This document shows positions 1 to 12,720 of a DNA stretch of 64,000 nt, in pieces. Below the pieces are notes generated by a model. It had not been told where the DNA came from. It saw only the letters and a program-made list of their open reading frames with translations, and did not search any database. Both the position numbers and the translations under genes were made by a program. Positions within the stretch are counted from its first letter, which is position 1. Each line of letters opens with the position of its first letter. The stretch is from Pseudocercospora fijiensis CIRAD86 (Eukaryota > Ascomycota > Dothideomycetes > Mycosphaerellales > Mycosphaerellaceae), in assembly GCF_000340215.1 (NCBI RefSeq), contig NW_006921556.1:62001-126000 (forward strand), read 5' to 3'.

Positions 1-2560
1 GCACGTCGCTCTAGTCTTGTTATTGTCTCCGGCTCTAGGTTAATAATAATACGCTCTCGAGTAAAGTACAACTTAAAGCCGCTCTCTTACTAACCCTATA
101 TCTACGTAGTATAGTCTTTAGCGGAGAGGTTGTTATAGAGCTTGTTCTATATATAGATATAGCGGCATATAATCTAATACTTCCGGTAGAAGGCGTACTC
201 GTAGAAGTTATAGTTGTCGAGGTCTCTAATATCGCTAGTATTAAATTCTAGCTTACCGAGCGCAATCTCGGCGGCAATAAGTGCCTAAACAGGGTAAGGA
301 AGCGGCTTTAACTACTTCTAAGAGTAGACAATTAGGTGCATCTTTAAGCGGAAGCTATAAAGGGCAATATTAGCCCTATAGTCGAACCTATTCGCTATAT
401 TGTCGACGTAGATAGTAATGCCCTTTAGTAAGAACGCCGCTATAGCGCGTTTAAGGTCTCCCTTCTTTAGATAAGAATATAGGCCTTCTAATAGATTAGT
501 AGTCTTAATCTGTATATATAGAGGTAAGTGTTCTCGTATAAAATTAGCCTATATTCGCTTAGTCTTAACAAACTCGTTCTTAATGTATTTAAGCTGTTCT
601 CGCTTAGGTTAGCCGTAGAGGTCGCGCGGAAGGGCGTTAATAGCTTTATTTATCGAGTCGTTACAACTAGGCTCTATTCTTCTAAATTTTAATGCGACTA
701 GTATATAATCTAGTATCTTCTTATATCTGTCGGCCTTAAAGCGCTTGTAGAGTATAGCATCGACGTGCTTATAGTAGAGATAATAGGTTACTTCTGTCTT
801 ACCTGCAATAAGGCCTAGAAACGCGATATTAACCGCCCGCTATTTAGCTCCGCTATCGTCTATAATCTAGTACCTAGAAGTCTACCGTATACTATTTTCT
901 CGACACTATCTCTTAGCGACAAGTATATATAATAATATAATGTTGCCGTCTTTGTATTCCGTAAGAAAATAGAAGGGGCAGCGCTAAGAACCGGTAGTAT
1001 CGCGTACTATAATAGTAAATAGCTTCTAAACTAAGAAATTTGTCTTATAAGTCGAATCTATTAAACAAAGCTGCCTATATTTTTATAGAAGCTCTAGTCT
1101 TTTAGGTTTAGTAAATACGTATCTAATAGTATTAGCGCTACTTTAATAATGCTTAGTTTCGACGTATTCGTATAGGTATTATGCTATTATTGTTATAAGT
1201 TAGTATTCGAGGAAGATTCTAAATACAGAAAATAGATAGGATAATATCGGAGAAAGGGTAGTCTCGCGCTAATTGGCTACTTAGAGAGTGCGCTAAGACA
1301 TACGCTAAACCGCTTTTAGATACTTAGCGGTTATATATCTAATTCTTAATACTTCGAGGAAATAACAACTTATACTCTAATAACTAATCTCTTAACTCTA
1401 ATAACTATACCGAGGTACTTAATCGACCGCTAGTATACCGGATATTAGGGTATGCTTTACGGAAGCCTCGAGCGCTATTAAGAACGTATATTCGCTTAAA
1501 ACTAAGGCCTCCGGAAGCCTTAAGAACCTTATATTGCCTAGGGGCGCTTTTGCCTATTATATTGTCCTTTACCTCTACCGCCCTATAGCTCTTTTACCTC
1601 TCCTTACTAACTACCTTCCGCTAGAAGGAGTTTAACTTGTTACGATTAGAAACCTCGAGAGAATAGTTATAAGGCGCCTAATCCCTACTTTAGTACGAAA
1701 ACTAGTATTTAACTAGTTTAATACGCTTAAACTCCTTCTTACTATTCTTAACGAGGTTTCTAGTAGTATTAGTCTCGTTATAGGGCTTATATAATACCTT
1801 AACCTTTAGGCGCGCCTTATAGAGGTTACAGTTCTTATTAGTATTACAAAGCCTCTTATTATTCGACTTCTTCGACTTATTAGCCTATAAGGCGCGCTAT
1901 TTGCGACTAAGGCGATACTTAAAGCTAAAGATACGTATATACTTAGAGGCGGATATAAGGTAAGCGCTATTAGTATACTATACGTTATTAATTAATAGCT
2001 AGTAAGTGCTTCCATCGTCCTTACTAACCTAGAAGGGCTCTAGTCGCAATTTAAATAGCAATTGTCGCTACGAAGCGATATTGGCTAGAATAGGTGCTAC
2101 TAACCTTTATAACGCGTTAAAGTAATAACTACGCTAGCGGCTCTTAAACTCGTTATAGCTACGAGAAGCCTTCTTCGTCTTGTTAGTTAGCTCTTTCTTA
2201 CTTATAATATCGCCTTCTATATCTTTTTTACTACCGAGGTCTTTACTACCGAGTTCTTTACTACCGTCGAGACTAGCTGAATCGAGCAGCAAATCGTCTT
2301 AGTCGATAGGCCGCATTCTATTAAAAATATCCGCTATATCTTCTGCTGTTATTAGATTATTAATACTATACTTCTTAACATCTCTATTTGTATTAAACCG
2401 CGTATTAAATACTGCCTTCTCGAGCTCGGCGGCGGTAGTAGCGAAGTCGAAGGCTATAGCTTCTTCGAGGCCTTTAATATAGCTAGGTGCGGCATCTATA
2501 AGGCCTTTAATATAGGTCTCTATTGCGATAGTAAGAGCAGCGACAGCGATAGTAAGGTAG
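1..2560 (-). pseudogene. MULE (Mutator-like) transposase, RIP-degraded, cut by window edge
   Basis: Read on the minus strand through many TAG/TAA codons, this gives a long continuous frame. Near 1,080-1,060 it contains LIDSTYKTN, the DxTYKTN signature around the first catalytic Asp of MULE transposases, which cut and paste DNA transposons in the nucleus. The frame runs on through K/R-rich helical sequence to position 1, so the C-terminus lies outside the window. The N-terminal part (about 2,500-1,400) is harder to follow and includes short duplicated stretches at about 2,225-2,275 and 2,535-2,595. It is not a close copy of the two MULEs at 4.8-12.7 kb. No terminal inverted repeat was found. 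The family call rests on the signature and overall look; the limits are approximate. Confidence 0.62.
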
Positions 2561-2640
2561 AGCGACGGCGATAGTAAGGTAGAGCGACGACGAGGTGTAA
2601 AATAGATTGTTTGCTAGAAGAGTATAATTGTATATAGAAT

Positions 2641-4250
2641 GCTAAGAAATCGGCTCCTCGGCGGAACCTCTAATTTCCGACTAGACCTACTCTATCCTCC
2701 TTATACATATTACCTATATAACCTTAAGAAATACCCTCTACGTCCCGGACTTCGAAGATCTACGCTATTAGATTATACGTTTAGCTTAAGACACTCTCGG
2801 AATAGTATATCCTAGCCGAGCTAAGATACGGTCTTAGCTTCGGAAGTAGTACTACTAGCCCGATCTATACCGATATATCGACCGATTTATTAAGAACTAT
2901 ATAGTCTAGCGTAGAGCGAAAGTAGATACGCGTAAGCCGTAAGGACTACTAAAGCCCCTCGAAATTCCTCTATAGCCTTAATAGTATATTTTAATAGATT
3001 TATTAAAAGCCTACTAAAGAGTTCCGACGTTAATAGCCTCTAGTTTTAAAATATACTAGTCGTCGTTTGCTACCTAACTAAATATAAGAAGGTATTAAAC
3101 GCCTATAGTCTAATAGCAAAGAATACGGCTTAGGTATTCTACTAAGATATATAGAAAGATATAGGCCTACCTAGATGATTTATATCTATACGTAGCCTAA
3201 ACTTCGTTGCTCGCTTCTAGAAGCGCCTCTATAAGCGACTTAAAATTTAAGCACGCCTTTTAACGGCTTACTACCCGTAGACCGACGGGCAAATAGAACG
3301 CGCTAACGCCTAGATTAAATAGATTATAAGGTGTTTCTGCAATTACTATTAAAATTACTAGAGTTAATTAATGCCTTCTATTAAATTTACTATTAATAAC
3401 GACTTGAACTACGTCTTTCCTACGTTTTAACTAATTTTTATTCTCGAACTAGTATAGAACTAGCGGAGATTAAAAATTAGCCGCTAGCAAACGACCTAGA
3501 AAGAGATACCGGTACCTTCGCTCTTTAGATAGCTTAGACCTATTAAGAGCTATAAGACGAAATAAGGTACGCCTAAGAAGTATACGAGTACTACGCTAAT
3601 TAGCGTATACGCGCCGCGCTAGATTACTAAGTCGCTAAAACGTCTATATCTACTTACGGTATATTAGAGCTAACCGACCTTAAAAGAAATTCGACTAGAA
3701 AAGCTTAGGACCTTTCCGTATTATAAAGAAGGTCGGTACGTACGTATACGAGCTAGATCTTCTCGAAAATCTTAACATTTACCCGGTTAAACACGTTATT
3801 AACCTAAGAACCGCTAGAGAAATTACAGACCCTAAAGGCATTCCGCTAATTCCGGAAGCTACCGAAGCTACCGATTAGGCCGAAGATAAGCCGGAGTCTA
3901 TCTTAGGTATAGTACGGGCAATTATCGGATAGAGCTTTAGTAATACGAACTTCGGTAATCTTAATTATCCTAGACCGTAGGTAGAGGTATAGTAGGAGAG
4001 ATACTTAGACAAAGATACTACCTAGGAATCCCTACGGTATATTATCTTTGCCCGCGAAGTTATTAAAGAATTCCTACGAGATTGTACCGACTATATAACT
4101 CTCTATCGCTATTACAACAGTAGAGGCTAATAGTAAGAAACCCTATTATATTTCTCTTCTAATAGTAACTTGCTAGTACTAGCTCCTAAGAGTTGTCTAG
4201 CTTAGCTTTAGCTAGAGGGCGACTAATTAGTAATCTATAGCCCTTTAACC
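2641..4250 (+). pseudogene. Ty3/gypsy retrotransposon, integrase end only
   Basis: One plus-strand frame, read through RIP stops, gives the integrase part of a gypsy-type pol. It starts with a VPDFEDLR-like segment ahead of the zinc-binding region (about 2,740), followed by the catalytic core with LVVVCYLTKYKK (about 3,055) and the very typical YYP-TDGQIERAN motif (about 3,265-3,305; HPQTDG before CpA to TpA change). The C-terminal tail passes KEGRYVRI and ends in acidic sequence near 4,150. Integrase inserts retrotransposon cDNA into host DNA. Gag, protease, reverse transcriptase and RNase H are not present upstream, where the MULE at 1-2.56 kb lies, so this is a 3' fragment. The following 500 bp may hold the remains of its 3' LTR. 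Confidence 0.75.
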
Positions 4251-4799
4251 GCTAGCAAATATAAGAATCTAAGCTAGTTACTTTTTAGTTTTACAAAGCG
4301 CTTAGGTTCTCCGGTTATATTATTATTTTTAACATTTCGAAATAACCCGATTAGCTCTTTTCTCTATTATAGTTACCTACTTAGGGTATATTATATTTAC
4401 CCTTTTACCCCTTTTACGCCCTATACTAGATACTCTATATAGCCTGTATACTAGAAGAAAAGGATATAGGGACTATATAGTTAGAAGATATATATAATAG
4501 AGATATCTAATATAAATTGTATTAGAAACGAGCGATAGTTTAGGGTATAGCTACTATATATTTAGATAAACTCGCTAGTATTATATCCTAATCCGTCGGT
4601 TAGAACTATATATAATCCTATATATCTATAATAGGACTAGAAAGTACTATTCTACTAACTTTTATATATAGTCTTTTAGGAAAATAGGATTTTATTTAAT
4701 GTCCTAAATTCCGTAAATAGCTCTAGGGTAAGTATAACGGAATCCTTAGATAAATATTCCCGGAAGGAGCTATAGGGAATAACTCTTCTAACTACTTAA
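4251..4799. other. Non-coding gap, possible LTR remains
   Basis: No frame can be followed. The stretch is AT-rich with many TATATA runs and lies directly after the gypsy integrase remnant, where a 3' LTR would be expected. No matching second copy was seen in the window, so the LTR idea is inference from position only. Confidence 0.3.
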
Positions 4800-4989
4800 C
4801 CGAGCCCTAGTTACCTGTCCTAGTCCTAGTATAACCCGAGATTATAAGATCTACTATTTTATATCAAATCGCGTATAGAAGCGATAATCGTATTGCGGTA
4901 GGCCCTACTAGCCGGGCAACTACTACTATACTACTACTAGTAGCTATAAAGCTAAAGTTTATTAGTAAATTAGTAGTATAGTAAAATTC

Positions 4990-7900
4990 GAGATATTATT
5001 AGTTACTATCTACTTAGGTCTAAGCGGATTATAACCTATAGCCTTATAACTACGCGCTGCTATATATACTAGCTTATAGTAGTCTCTTGGTTACTAACTA
5101 GCCTACTACTATATATAATACTACTTATAAGTAAACTAATAATATTATTACTATAGTATATAGTAATAAAGTAGCCGCACTATTAGCTGTCTAAGCGACT
5201 ATTATTGTTAGTGCTAGTATTATTACTAAGTAGCCTGTTATTATTATTAGTTATATTAGACCGTCTACTAGCGGCTTTAGTAAACTTATTACCTCGCTCG
5301 CTTTTATTCGTCCTATAGTCGAGCGTTCTTACGAGCTCGGAGATCTTTAATCTCTCGGCGGAGTAAATCTAGCTTAGAAGAAGGTTATAGTACTATTAGA
5401 AGTAAAGACTTAACCTATAGATTATAGCACTCGAAGCTACTTAGATAGTAAGTAGAGCTATACGTACGATTAGCCTTCTAGTAAGAGTATTATTAGGTAT
5501 AGTACTAGCTCTTAACGTACTTATAGTACTTAACGGTTGTCTTTAGTAAAGTAAAAAATACGCTAGGCTCGAGAGTAAATTTAGTCGTTATAGTTATTAC
5601 TATACTCTATCGCTTAGCGACTACTATCTTATTTAGGTCGTTTAATTTGCGTACTATAGTAGTACGCTTTATTATATATAATATAACTCCGCTAGTAAGA
5701 GGTTTATAGTTGCTAAAGATTATATCTAGCTCTTATAGACGGACTATTATTCTATAGAAGTCGATAAACTGGTACTTACAGAAGTAGCCTCGTAATAGAA
5801 TACCGCCGCTTAGACCCCGTAGTAGTTCGGGTTAGTTTAGTTTAGTTTGCTAAGCCGAAACTCTAGTTTGGTTTAGTTTGGTTTGCTAAGGAACTAGTAT
5901 ACGGACCGGTTTGCTAGCTACGTACCGGCTACGGACAAAAACCTAACCTAAAATACGTCTAAATAGCCCGAAACACGGATATAACTATATAGCGTATACA
6001 ATATAGGGCCCCCGGATCCGATCTAAGATCGTCGTATATCGTCGTATATTGTTATATATCGTCGTATATCGTCGTAGTTTAGTCGGACTTTCTCTCGGAA
6101 ATCGGCTTAGTCTAGCGGGGTAAAAAACTAAACCGGAACTAAACCGGAGGGGTACCGCTAAGAAACTAAACTATATACGTTCTATAGTTTATAAACTGAA
6201 CTACTACGGGGTCTATATTACCGCGATTGCCGCCGGCCTTAATAAGCTTTATTAAGTCGTAGATATATAGATAACTATAGTCTTATAAAGGTAGTCGTTA
6301 TAGCTATACTATAGATAGCTATATAAGAACGCTAAGTGTTTTACCTCGTTACCGCTATCGTTAGTTATAGTTAGTAGGAGGTCGTTAGCTCGTAAATATA
6401 GTACTCTTACCTCTAGTAAGTAGTAGTCGCTTATAATACGAGATATACTCGTATAAAATAGTCTAGTTAGGGCCTTATTATAGCTTTTAAGGTTCTTAGT
6501 AAAGGCAATACGACGGCGGTCGTAACCTTCTTACTACTATTATAATAGACTCTTTAAAAGGGTAAAGATATCGTAGGGTCTACGATAGTTAAGCTACTAT
6601 TTAATATAGCTATAGGTAGATTTAACTTAAGAGATTGTCTTATAACTAAAGTAAACTACCTCGTTAGTCTAGTAGTCGATAATATAAGTCTTATATCGTT
6701 ACTAGTAATTATAAAGATACGTCTTAAATATAGGATATACGTCGTCTAACTTCTTTACGTTCTCGTTAAACTCCTATTTAGGTTAACTATAGATAGTATA
6801 TAGAAAGAGCTATAGAAACTAACTAGTTTAAGGGTTGTCTATTTAATAACCGTCGCTCTTAACTTAACTAAACTCGCCTCGGTTCTTATAAGCTCGAGTT
6901 AATATATTATATTATAGATACTAGGTATATACGATATTAGTAGACTCTAGAAATACATCCTTAATAGTCCCTATAAGAGCTTAGGGTTAGTACTAATAAC
7001 CGATAGTATAGCGTAATCTACTTGTTTAAGGCCCTTCTAGATAGCCTTTAAGAGCGTAATAAAGTCTACTATATCTAGCTTTAGATAGATAAGACTAGCG
7101 CTTAGATTAGTAGTATTATTTACAGGGCTAGTACTAATAATATCTATTAACTTAAGCTTATAGATATTAGTTGAGTATATTATACCTAAGATAAGCGTAT
7201 ATAGTATATTTCTAAAGGCCTCTATAAAGCAAGGATAGAGGGCAATTATATACTAAATAGCACTATTTCCCGGGTTCTTAATAATATCGTAAAAGATAGT
7301 ATAGTCGTCTAGTAACTAAACTATACGTTTAGCCTAGTTTAGTTATTAACGTGCCTTAATATTATAAGTCTAGGTAAAATTATTAATATCCTTCGGCTTT
7401 AGGAGTATATAACAGCCTCGAAAGTATACTATAATCTTCGAGATTAGTATTCGGGCTTGCTAAAGCCGCTTAAGTTGCTTACGAAGCTATATTATTCTCG
7501 ACTATCTTATATAGAGAAAATTATATAGGAGAAGGCTACCTACCTCCTCGTTAATTAAGCCTAGGGTTAGGAATAGTACTCTAGTACTAATAGCCTTACT
7601 ACCTATAGAGGAAATCTTAAGAACTAACTAGCTAATAAGGTTATCGCTAGTAAGGATAGCAGTATATTAAAGCAATAGTAAGTCGGTATAGTAGATTAGT
7701 TACCTATATAATTGTTTCTTTTATATATTAATAGTATATAGGAATTATACTACCCCGGAAATATTATTACGGAGTTCCTAAAAATAGTCTTAGCTAAGAG
7801 CGCTAAGGTAACGATATATAACTGTTTGTTTGTTTTAAGCGCTTAATATAAAAGGTATATAGTTAGATACGAAGAAAGGGAGGGATATTAGCTAGTAACC

Positions 7901-8750
7901 GTCCCTATACCTATAGGCTAGGTATTAAGGCTAGGTATTAAGCCTATAATAGAGGCCTCCTTCTATAGTATAGATAGATTATTAACCTCGTATAGTATAC
8001 TATTTACATTACGATTCTATAGTGCCTATATTATAGGGCTCTAGTTACTAGTATAAGCGATATATTTATTATCCTATCTTACTAAATATAGCTATTTATA
8101 TTATTATAGGTAATATTACTCTCGGTTACCTATACTATTACTAGTAGTAGCAGTAGTAGTATTAGTTTCCGTAATTTAGTAGCTAGGATTAATATTAACT
8201 ATATAGAAGTAGAACTTATAACCTATCTTCTTTAAGATTAACTTTCGCTTTATTACTCCTTCCTTCTAGATATACTTATTTAGTGAGCTAAAGTAACTAT
8301 ATATCTAGCGGTAGCCATATCTAAGACTATCCTTATTCTTCGATAGCTTGTGCTACTTAAGCTCGAATCTAGTCGCCTTTCTAAAGATATAGATATACGA
8401 TCCGATAGCTCGATATAACGGAAATCGCGACTTAAGTAGTGTTAGACTGTAGGAGCGCTCCTTTAGTAAGGATATATACTTATAAGGACGTAGTAATACT
8501 AACTAATAATCCAGTAGATTAATACGCTTACGCGATAGCGATAGTAAGCGTAAGCGGCCTTAAATGTGTATCTATAAAATAAAATAGATTTCCTTCTGAT
8601 TCTTAACTTCTAGTACTATCTATCGCGCGTTTTATAAATATTCTATCACCATTACTATCTCTTTTTATACCTTAACGACTATTATCGCCGTTATCGCTAT
8701 TACTATTACGCTACTACTATACTCGGCGATTATCCTAAAAAGAAACTTAT
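4990..8750 (-). pseudogene. MULE transposase of copy 1
   Basis: Read on the minus strand, the protein aligns along its length with the transposase of MULE copy 2. Near the N-terminus both share a RERINLLDYQLVL-type stretch (about 8,525) and a TRFELK...KNKDS segment (about 8,380-8,320, FAR1-like DNA-binding region). The middle has DVFLESTNIVYTQYL (about 6,930) and SDYYLLEVRVLYLRAN (about 6,420-6,370). The Gln-rich C-terminus, whose CAG codons are now mostly TAG, lies at about 5,250-5,050, beyond the MITE that interrupts the gene at 5,811-6,215. The N-terminus is cut at 8,750 by the LTR-like repeat. It is unquestionably dead: dozens of stops plus two insertions. Confidence 0.7.
5811..6215. mobile_element. 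MITE with 16-bp perfect TIRs and TA target duplication
   Basis: GACCCCGTAGTAGTTC at 5,813-5,828 is repeated in perfect inverted form at 6,198-6,213, each flanked outside by TA (5,811-5,812; 6,214-6,215). The 401-bp body has no frame. It carries subterminal GTTTAGTTTGG repeats near 5,835-5,890 with inverted AACTAAACCGG near 6,125-6,150, and a tandem 9-bp GTCGTATAT run at about 6,030-6,075. TA target sites point to a Tc1/mariner-type non-autonomous element. It interrupts the C-terminal part of MULE copy 1 and keeps more TpG and CpA than its surroundings. Confidence 0.8.
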
Positions 8751-9214
8751 TATATTAATATACGAACGATATAACGATACTAACCTATACGTATACGTAT
8801 ATAAACAATAGTAAGCGAGATATATAGAGTCGTAGGATAGATCCGAGTAGTAAGAAGGAGCCGGAAGATAGAGAAGAGCTAGAAGAAATATATTTACTTT
8901 AAAGCGGTTAAACGAGTTCGCGCTCGCGCGCTATATATAATAGCTAGGAAATAAAGTCGCTATAAGATAGCGGATAAGCGGGATATATACGCTCGCGCTC
9001 GGTATATAAGAAAGGAACGAGAAGTAGAGGTTTACTAAGAAGCAAGTAAGGAAGACATATACAGCTACGCTTACACGTCGGACGCGCTAGGCACCTATAG
9101 AGTAGAATACTAAAGAAGGGGCTCTCTCTATAAGGTATCTTTCTTCCTTTCTCCGTAGTTCGACTTATATAAATAGAACCCTAACCCCTAGTATTTCTAT
9201 TAGTTTAGTTTAAA
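8751..9214 (+). repeat. LTR-like dispersed repeat, copy 1
   Basis: This 464-bp stretch matches 63,243-63,695 over nearly its full length, from TATATTAATATACGAACGA to TAGTTTAGTTTAAAG. Sequence outside the matched block is unrelated at both sites. It holds a TATA-like CTTATATAAATAG near its 3' end (about 9,163) and no frame, as in a solo LTR. It sits inside the 5' end of MULE copy 1, so it is an insertion. The LTR reading is inference from length, lack of coding and the TATA box; the terminal TG/CA would have been erased by RIP. Confidence 0.6.
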
Positions 9215-9563
9215 GGATAGCATAAATTACTACTATCCAGCCTCTAACTCCTAGGGTAAGAAGATATAACCCTAACCCTAAGGCGATTCTATAGTAGTAC
9301 TAGTAGCAGGTTATACTTAGGCTCGGTTTAGTAGCTAGGAATACCTCGCTACTTCTTCGAGCTCTAGCTACCCGTCCGAGCCCTAGTATATACACTAATA
9401 CAGAGTCGGCCTAAATAAGATTACGTACCGTTTCTACCTACTATATACTACATCTTTCTTAGTTAGTAGCGCGAAGGGCATCGAAGTCGCGCGTCGAAGT
9501 CTACTAACCTAATATCTGTATTTCTTCCCCCTTTTATAGTAGAATCCCTAGTAACTACCGAAA

Positions 9564-12500
9564 ATAGCTAAATCTCTATTATACGAAGTATATATTAGCG
9601 AGTTTCTCGATAATCTCGTCGCTAGTAGCGAGATAGTAGCGGTAGCGGCGGCGGTAGAAGGTATTAAAGGTATTAAAGGTATTAAAGGTATTAAAGGTAT
9701 TAAAGGTATTAAAGGTATTAAAGGTACTAAAGATACTAGTACTAAAGGTACTAGTACTAAAGGTACTAGTACTAAAGGTGCTAGTACTAAAGGTACTAGT
9801 ACTAAAGGTACTAGTACTAAAGGTGCTAGTACTAAAGGTACTAGTACTAAAGGTGCTAGTACTAAAGGTGCTAGTACTAAAGGTGCTAGTACTAAAGGTG
9901 CTAAAGGCGTACTATCGTAGGAAGAGGTAGAAGAGGTTTAATTTATTTCGGAGATACGTATTCGAGGCCGCTCGCGCTTACTATCGCTACTACGCGAGCG
10001 TATTAATCTACTAGATTATTAGTTAGTATTACCGCGACCTTAAAAGTACGAGTTTATAATGATTAAGCGCCCTCGTAGACTATTACCTTAATAGTTGTCG
10101 TTTCCTTCGAAGAACGCGCTTACGTGCTATATTTAGTTATTTAGTCTAGATACTAGATTCGAGTTTAAAGAGTAGAAACCTAGGAAGAATAAGGATAGTA
10201 TTAAATACCGCTATCTCTACGTCTACGGCTACTTTAGTAAGCCTAATAAACGTACTTAGATAACGACTAATAAAGCGAAGAAGAAGACGAAGAAGATAGG
10301 CTATAAGTTATATTTCTACGCTATTACGGTTAACTCTCGTAAGCTAGAGGGTTAGTAGCATATTCGCTATTCTTCTAAAGATCTATATTGCTAGTATAAC
10401 TATAGACCTAACGACGTTGTCTTATTAACTAATATACGTATCCGTACGAGGTCTTAGCAATTCCTTAAGTAACTAGAGCGATTATAGTAGTTATAAATAC
10501 TAACTCGAAGATTATAGTCTATTTCCGAGGGTAGGGAGTTATTCTAAAGCTATACGATATATATAATATTGCTTTTAACCGTAATACTATCGCGCGAAGA
10601 GAGTTAAACTAGGCCGAGAGAATAGTTAAGTTACTAGACGAGAATTTAATCTTTTACGAGATAACGACTAGTTCTAAGAATAGTGTAATTCGGTTAATAG
10701 TTGCCCTCTATATATAGTCGCTCTCTACCTATAAGGATACGCTATATATTATCTATTTAGATACGACTTATAGCACTAATCTATATAACCTCGAGTTACT
10801 AGATATTATAGCCGCTAGACCGATAAACAATACAATTAAACTCGGTATTAGGCTTATTAAACCGAAGCCCAATAAAGCGGCCTTTATATAGCTATTATAG
10901 TCTATCGAGAATAGCTTCGAGAAGTATAGTTATCTACTACCTATTGTCTTTAGTACTAACCGTAAAGCGGCTCTTATATTAGCGATTAACGAGGTATATC
11001 TAGAATCTAAGAATATCGTCTACGACTAGTACCTATAATAAGATATATTAACTCGAGTATATAAAGAACGAGGCGACTTTATATAGGTTAAGGCTAACGA
11101 TAGCTTATAGACTAATAGTCTAAGGACTACTTAGTTTATAAAGCTATTTACTTATATAGTCTAGAGTTAGACCGAGGAAGAATTTAATAATAAGGCTTAT
11201 AAGCTAGATAACGTATTTCTATAGTTTAAGTCCTATCTAAATAATAACTAGTAGTATTATAAGGAGAGGATTGTCTACTTCTAGACTAACTAAGTAATAC
11301 ACTTTAGCTATAAAATAACGTTACAAGTTAAGGCAACCTAAGGTCGGATTAAGGAGTAGTTAAACTATAGTAGTCGATATAATATCTTTACCCTCTTTAA
11401 GTCGCTTCTTAACTAGTAGTACTAAGGCTATAACCGCCGCTATACTATACTCGCTAATAACCTAAAGCGCTATTCTAAGGCCTTAATTAGTTTATGCTAG
11501 TCTTCTATAACTCGAGTTATTAGCGACTATTACCTTCTCGAAGTATAGACTCTATACTCGCGTACTAACTCGCTTTTAAAGGCTATAGTTAATACTAATA
11601 GTAACGAGATTAAGTACTCGGTATACTCGTATTCTTATCTATAGTACCGCTATAACGACTACCTATCTAAGACTTATAGCTATTTATATCTTTACGATAT
11701 TATAAAGCTTTTAGAGATAGAGGATAGCCGCGTAGTACTATTACCTTCTTACTTCTACGCTTACTAGTTTATCGACTTCCGAAAGATATAGCTTCTCGAC
11801 TCGTATTATATTCGAGAGCTATAGGTAATCTATAGTAACCGTAAACCTCTTACTAGCGGAGCGACGTTATATATAATAAAGCGTATAGTAACGGCTCTTA
11901 AACTAGACGACTTAAATAAGATAGTAGTAGCTAAGAAGTAGAAGATAGTAATAGTAAGGACTATAGACTTTATATTAGAGCTAGGTATATCTCTTACTTA
12001 GTTAAGGACTACTATTGCTTACTATAAGTGCGTTAAGAGCTAATACCGCACTTAGTTATATCCTTACTAGAAGGCTAGCTATACCTATAGACCTACCTAT
12101 TACCCTATAGGCTGTAACTATTATAATATATAGTAAGAAGTACTTCTAGATAAACTACTAGAACCTCCTTCTAAGCTAGACTATCTATAATAAGAGGTTA
12201 ATAACCTTTAAGCGCGTAAAGAACAGCGTACCTAGTAATAGATTAAATATAGCCGATAGTAGGCGGTATTATTTAAATAGTAATAACGATAGACTACTTA
12301 GTAATACTACTAGTACTAGTAGTAGCAATAGTGGTGGTGGTAGTCGCTTATATAGCTAATAGGTCGGCTACTTTACTACTAGGTACTATAATAATAGTAC
12401 TATTAGTTTACTTAGTAGTAGTATTGTATATAGTAGTAGGCTAGTTAGCAAATAAGGGACTAATATAAGCTAGTATATATAGTATTACGTAGTTCTAAGG

Positions 12501-12583
12501 ATATAGGTCGTAATCCGCTTAGACCTAGGTAGATAGCAACTAATAATACATTAAATTTTGCTATACTACTAATTTGCTAATAA
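9564..12583 (+). pseudogene. MULE transposase of copy 2
   Basis: A single frame of about 1,000 codons runs from ATA at 9,564 (an ATG changed by RIP is the likely start) to TAATAA near 12,580, broken almost only by TAG/TAA. Order: a short acidic N-terminus; a Gly-Ile-Lys and Gly-Thr-Ser-Thr-Lys repeat region (9,660-9,900); a FAR1-like DNA-binding region with TRFEFKE...KNKDSIKYRY (about 10,150-10,205); the catalytic start IIYLDTTYSTN (about 10,750-10,780, DxTYxTN); VFSTNRKAAL (about 10,950; the usual D in TDR would become N by RIP); and a C-terminus rich in Gln, now a string of TAG (12,180-12,430). The function would be DNA transposition in the nucleus. The frame appears free of frameshifts, so decay is by base change. 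Confidence 0.8.
9660..9900 (+). repeat. In-frame coding minisatellite (9 bp and 15 bp units)
   Basis: Seven copies of GGTATTAAA (Gly-Ile-Lys) are followed from about 9,730 by about eleven copies of GGTACTAGTACTAAA or GGTGCTAGTACTAAA (Gly-Thr/Ala-Ser-Thr-Lys). Both periods are multiples of three and the frame of MULE copy 2 runs straight through. The corresponding place in MULE copy 1 has no such repeats, so they expanded in this copy. Confidence 0.9.
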
Positions 12584-12720
12584 ACTTTAGCTTTATAGCT
12601 AGTAGTAGTATAAAAGTAGTTACCCGGTCGGTAGTAGTTATAGAGATCCGGAAATCGCTTTCCTAAGCGATTTTATTAGGAATAGCGGATTCTATAATCT
12701 ACTATATTACTAGGGCTCGG

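Larger units (their letters stand above)
4800..9326 (-). mobile_element. MULE copy 1, with two nested insertions
   Basis: The outer end reads CCGAGCCCTAGT at 4,800. The inner end, read on the minus strand, is CCGAGCCTAAGTATA at 9,326-9,312. Both match the ends of MULE copy 2 (9,376 and 12,720), so these are taken as terminal inverted repeats. Non-coding sequence at 4,905-5,045 matches the reverse complement of 12,500-12,640. Without the MITE at 5,811-6,215 and the LTR-like repeat at 8,751-9,214 the element is about 3.66 kb, close to the 3.35 kb of copy 2. The two copies stand head to head with about 50 bp between them. Target-site duplications could not be defined. Confidence 0.7.
9376..12720 (+). 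mobile_element. MULE copy 2 (full length)
   Basis: The ends are CCGAGCCCTAGTATA (9,376-9,390) and TATTACTAGGGCTCGG (to 12,720). Beyond them, further inverted similarity (CCTCGCTACTTC near 9,345 and GAAGTAGCGAGG near 12,722) suggests a longer terminal repeat with indels, as MULEs often have. The element contains one gene. It is the mirror neighbour of MULE copy 1. Confidence 0.72.

Noticed and set aside
9268..9281. AACCCTAACCCTAA as a left-facing telomere that would bracket 9-45 kb with the run at 45.2 kb
   Set aside because: It lies inside the 5' end region of MULE copy 1 and is only 14 bp long, so bracketing by two telomere runs is not supported.
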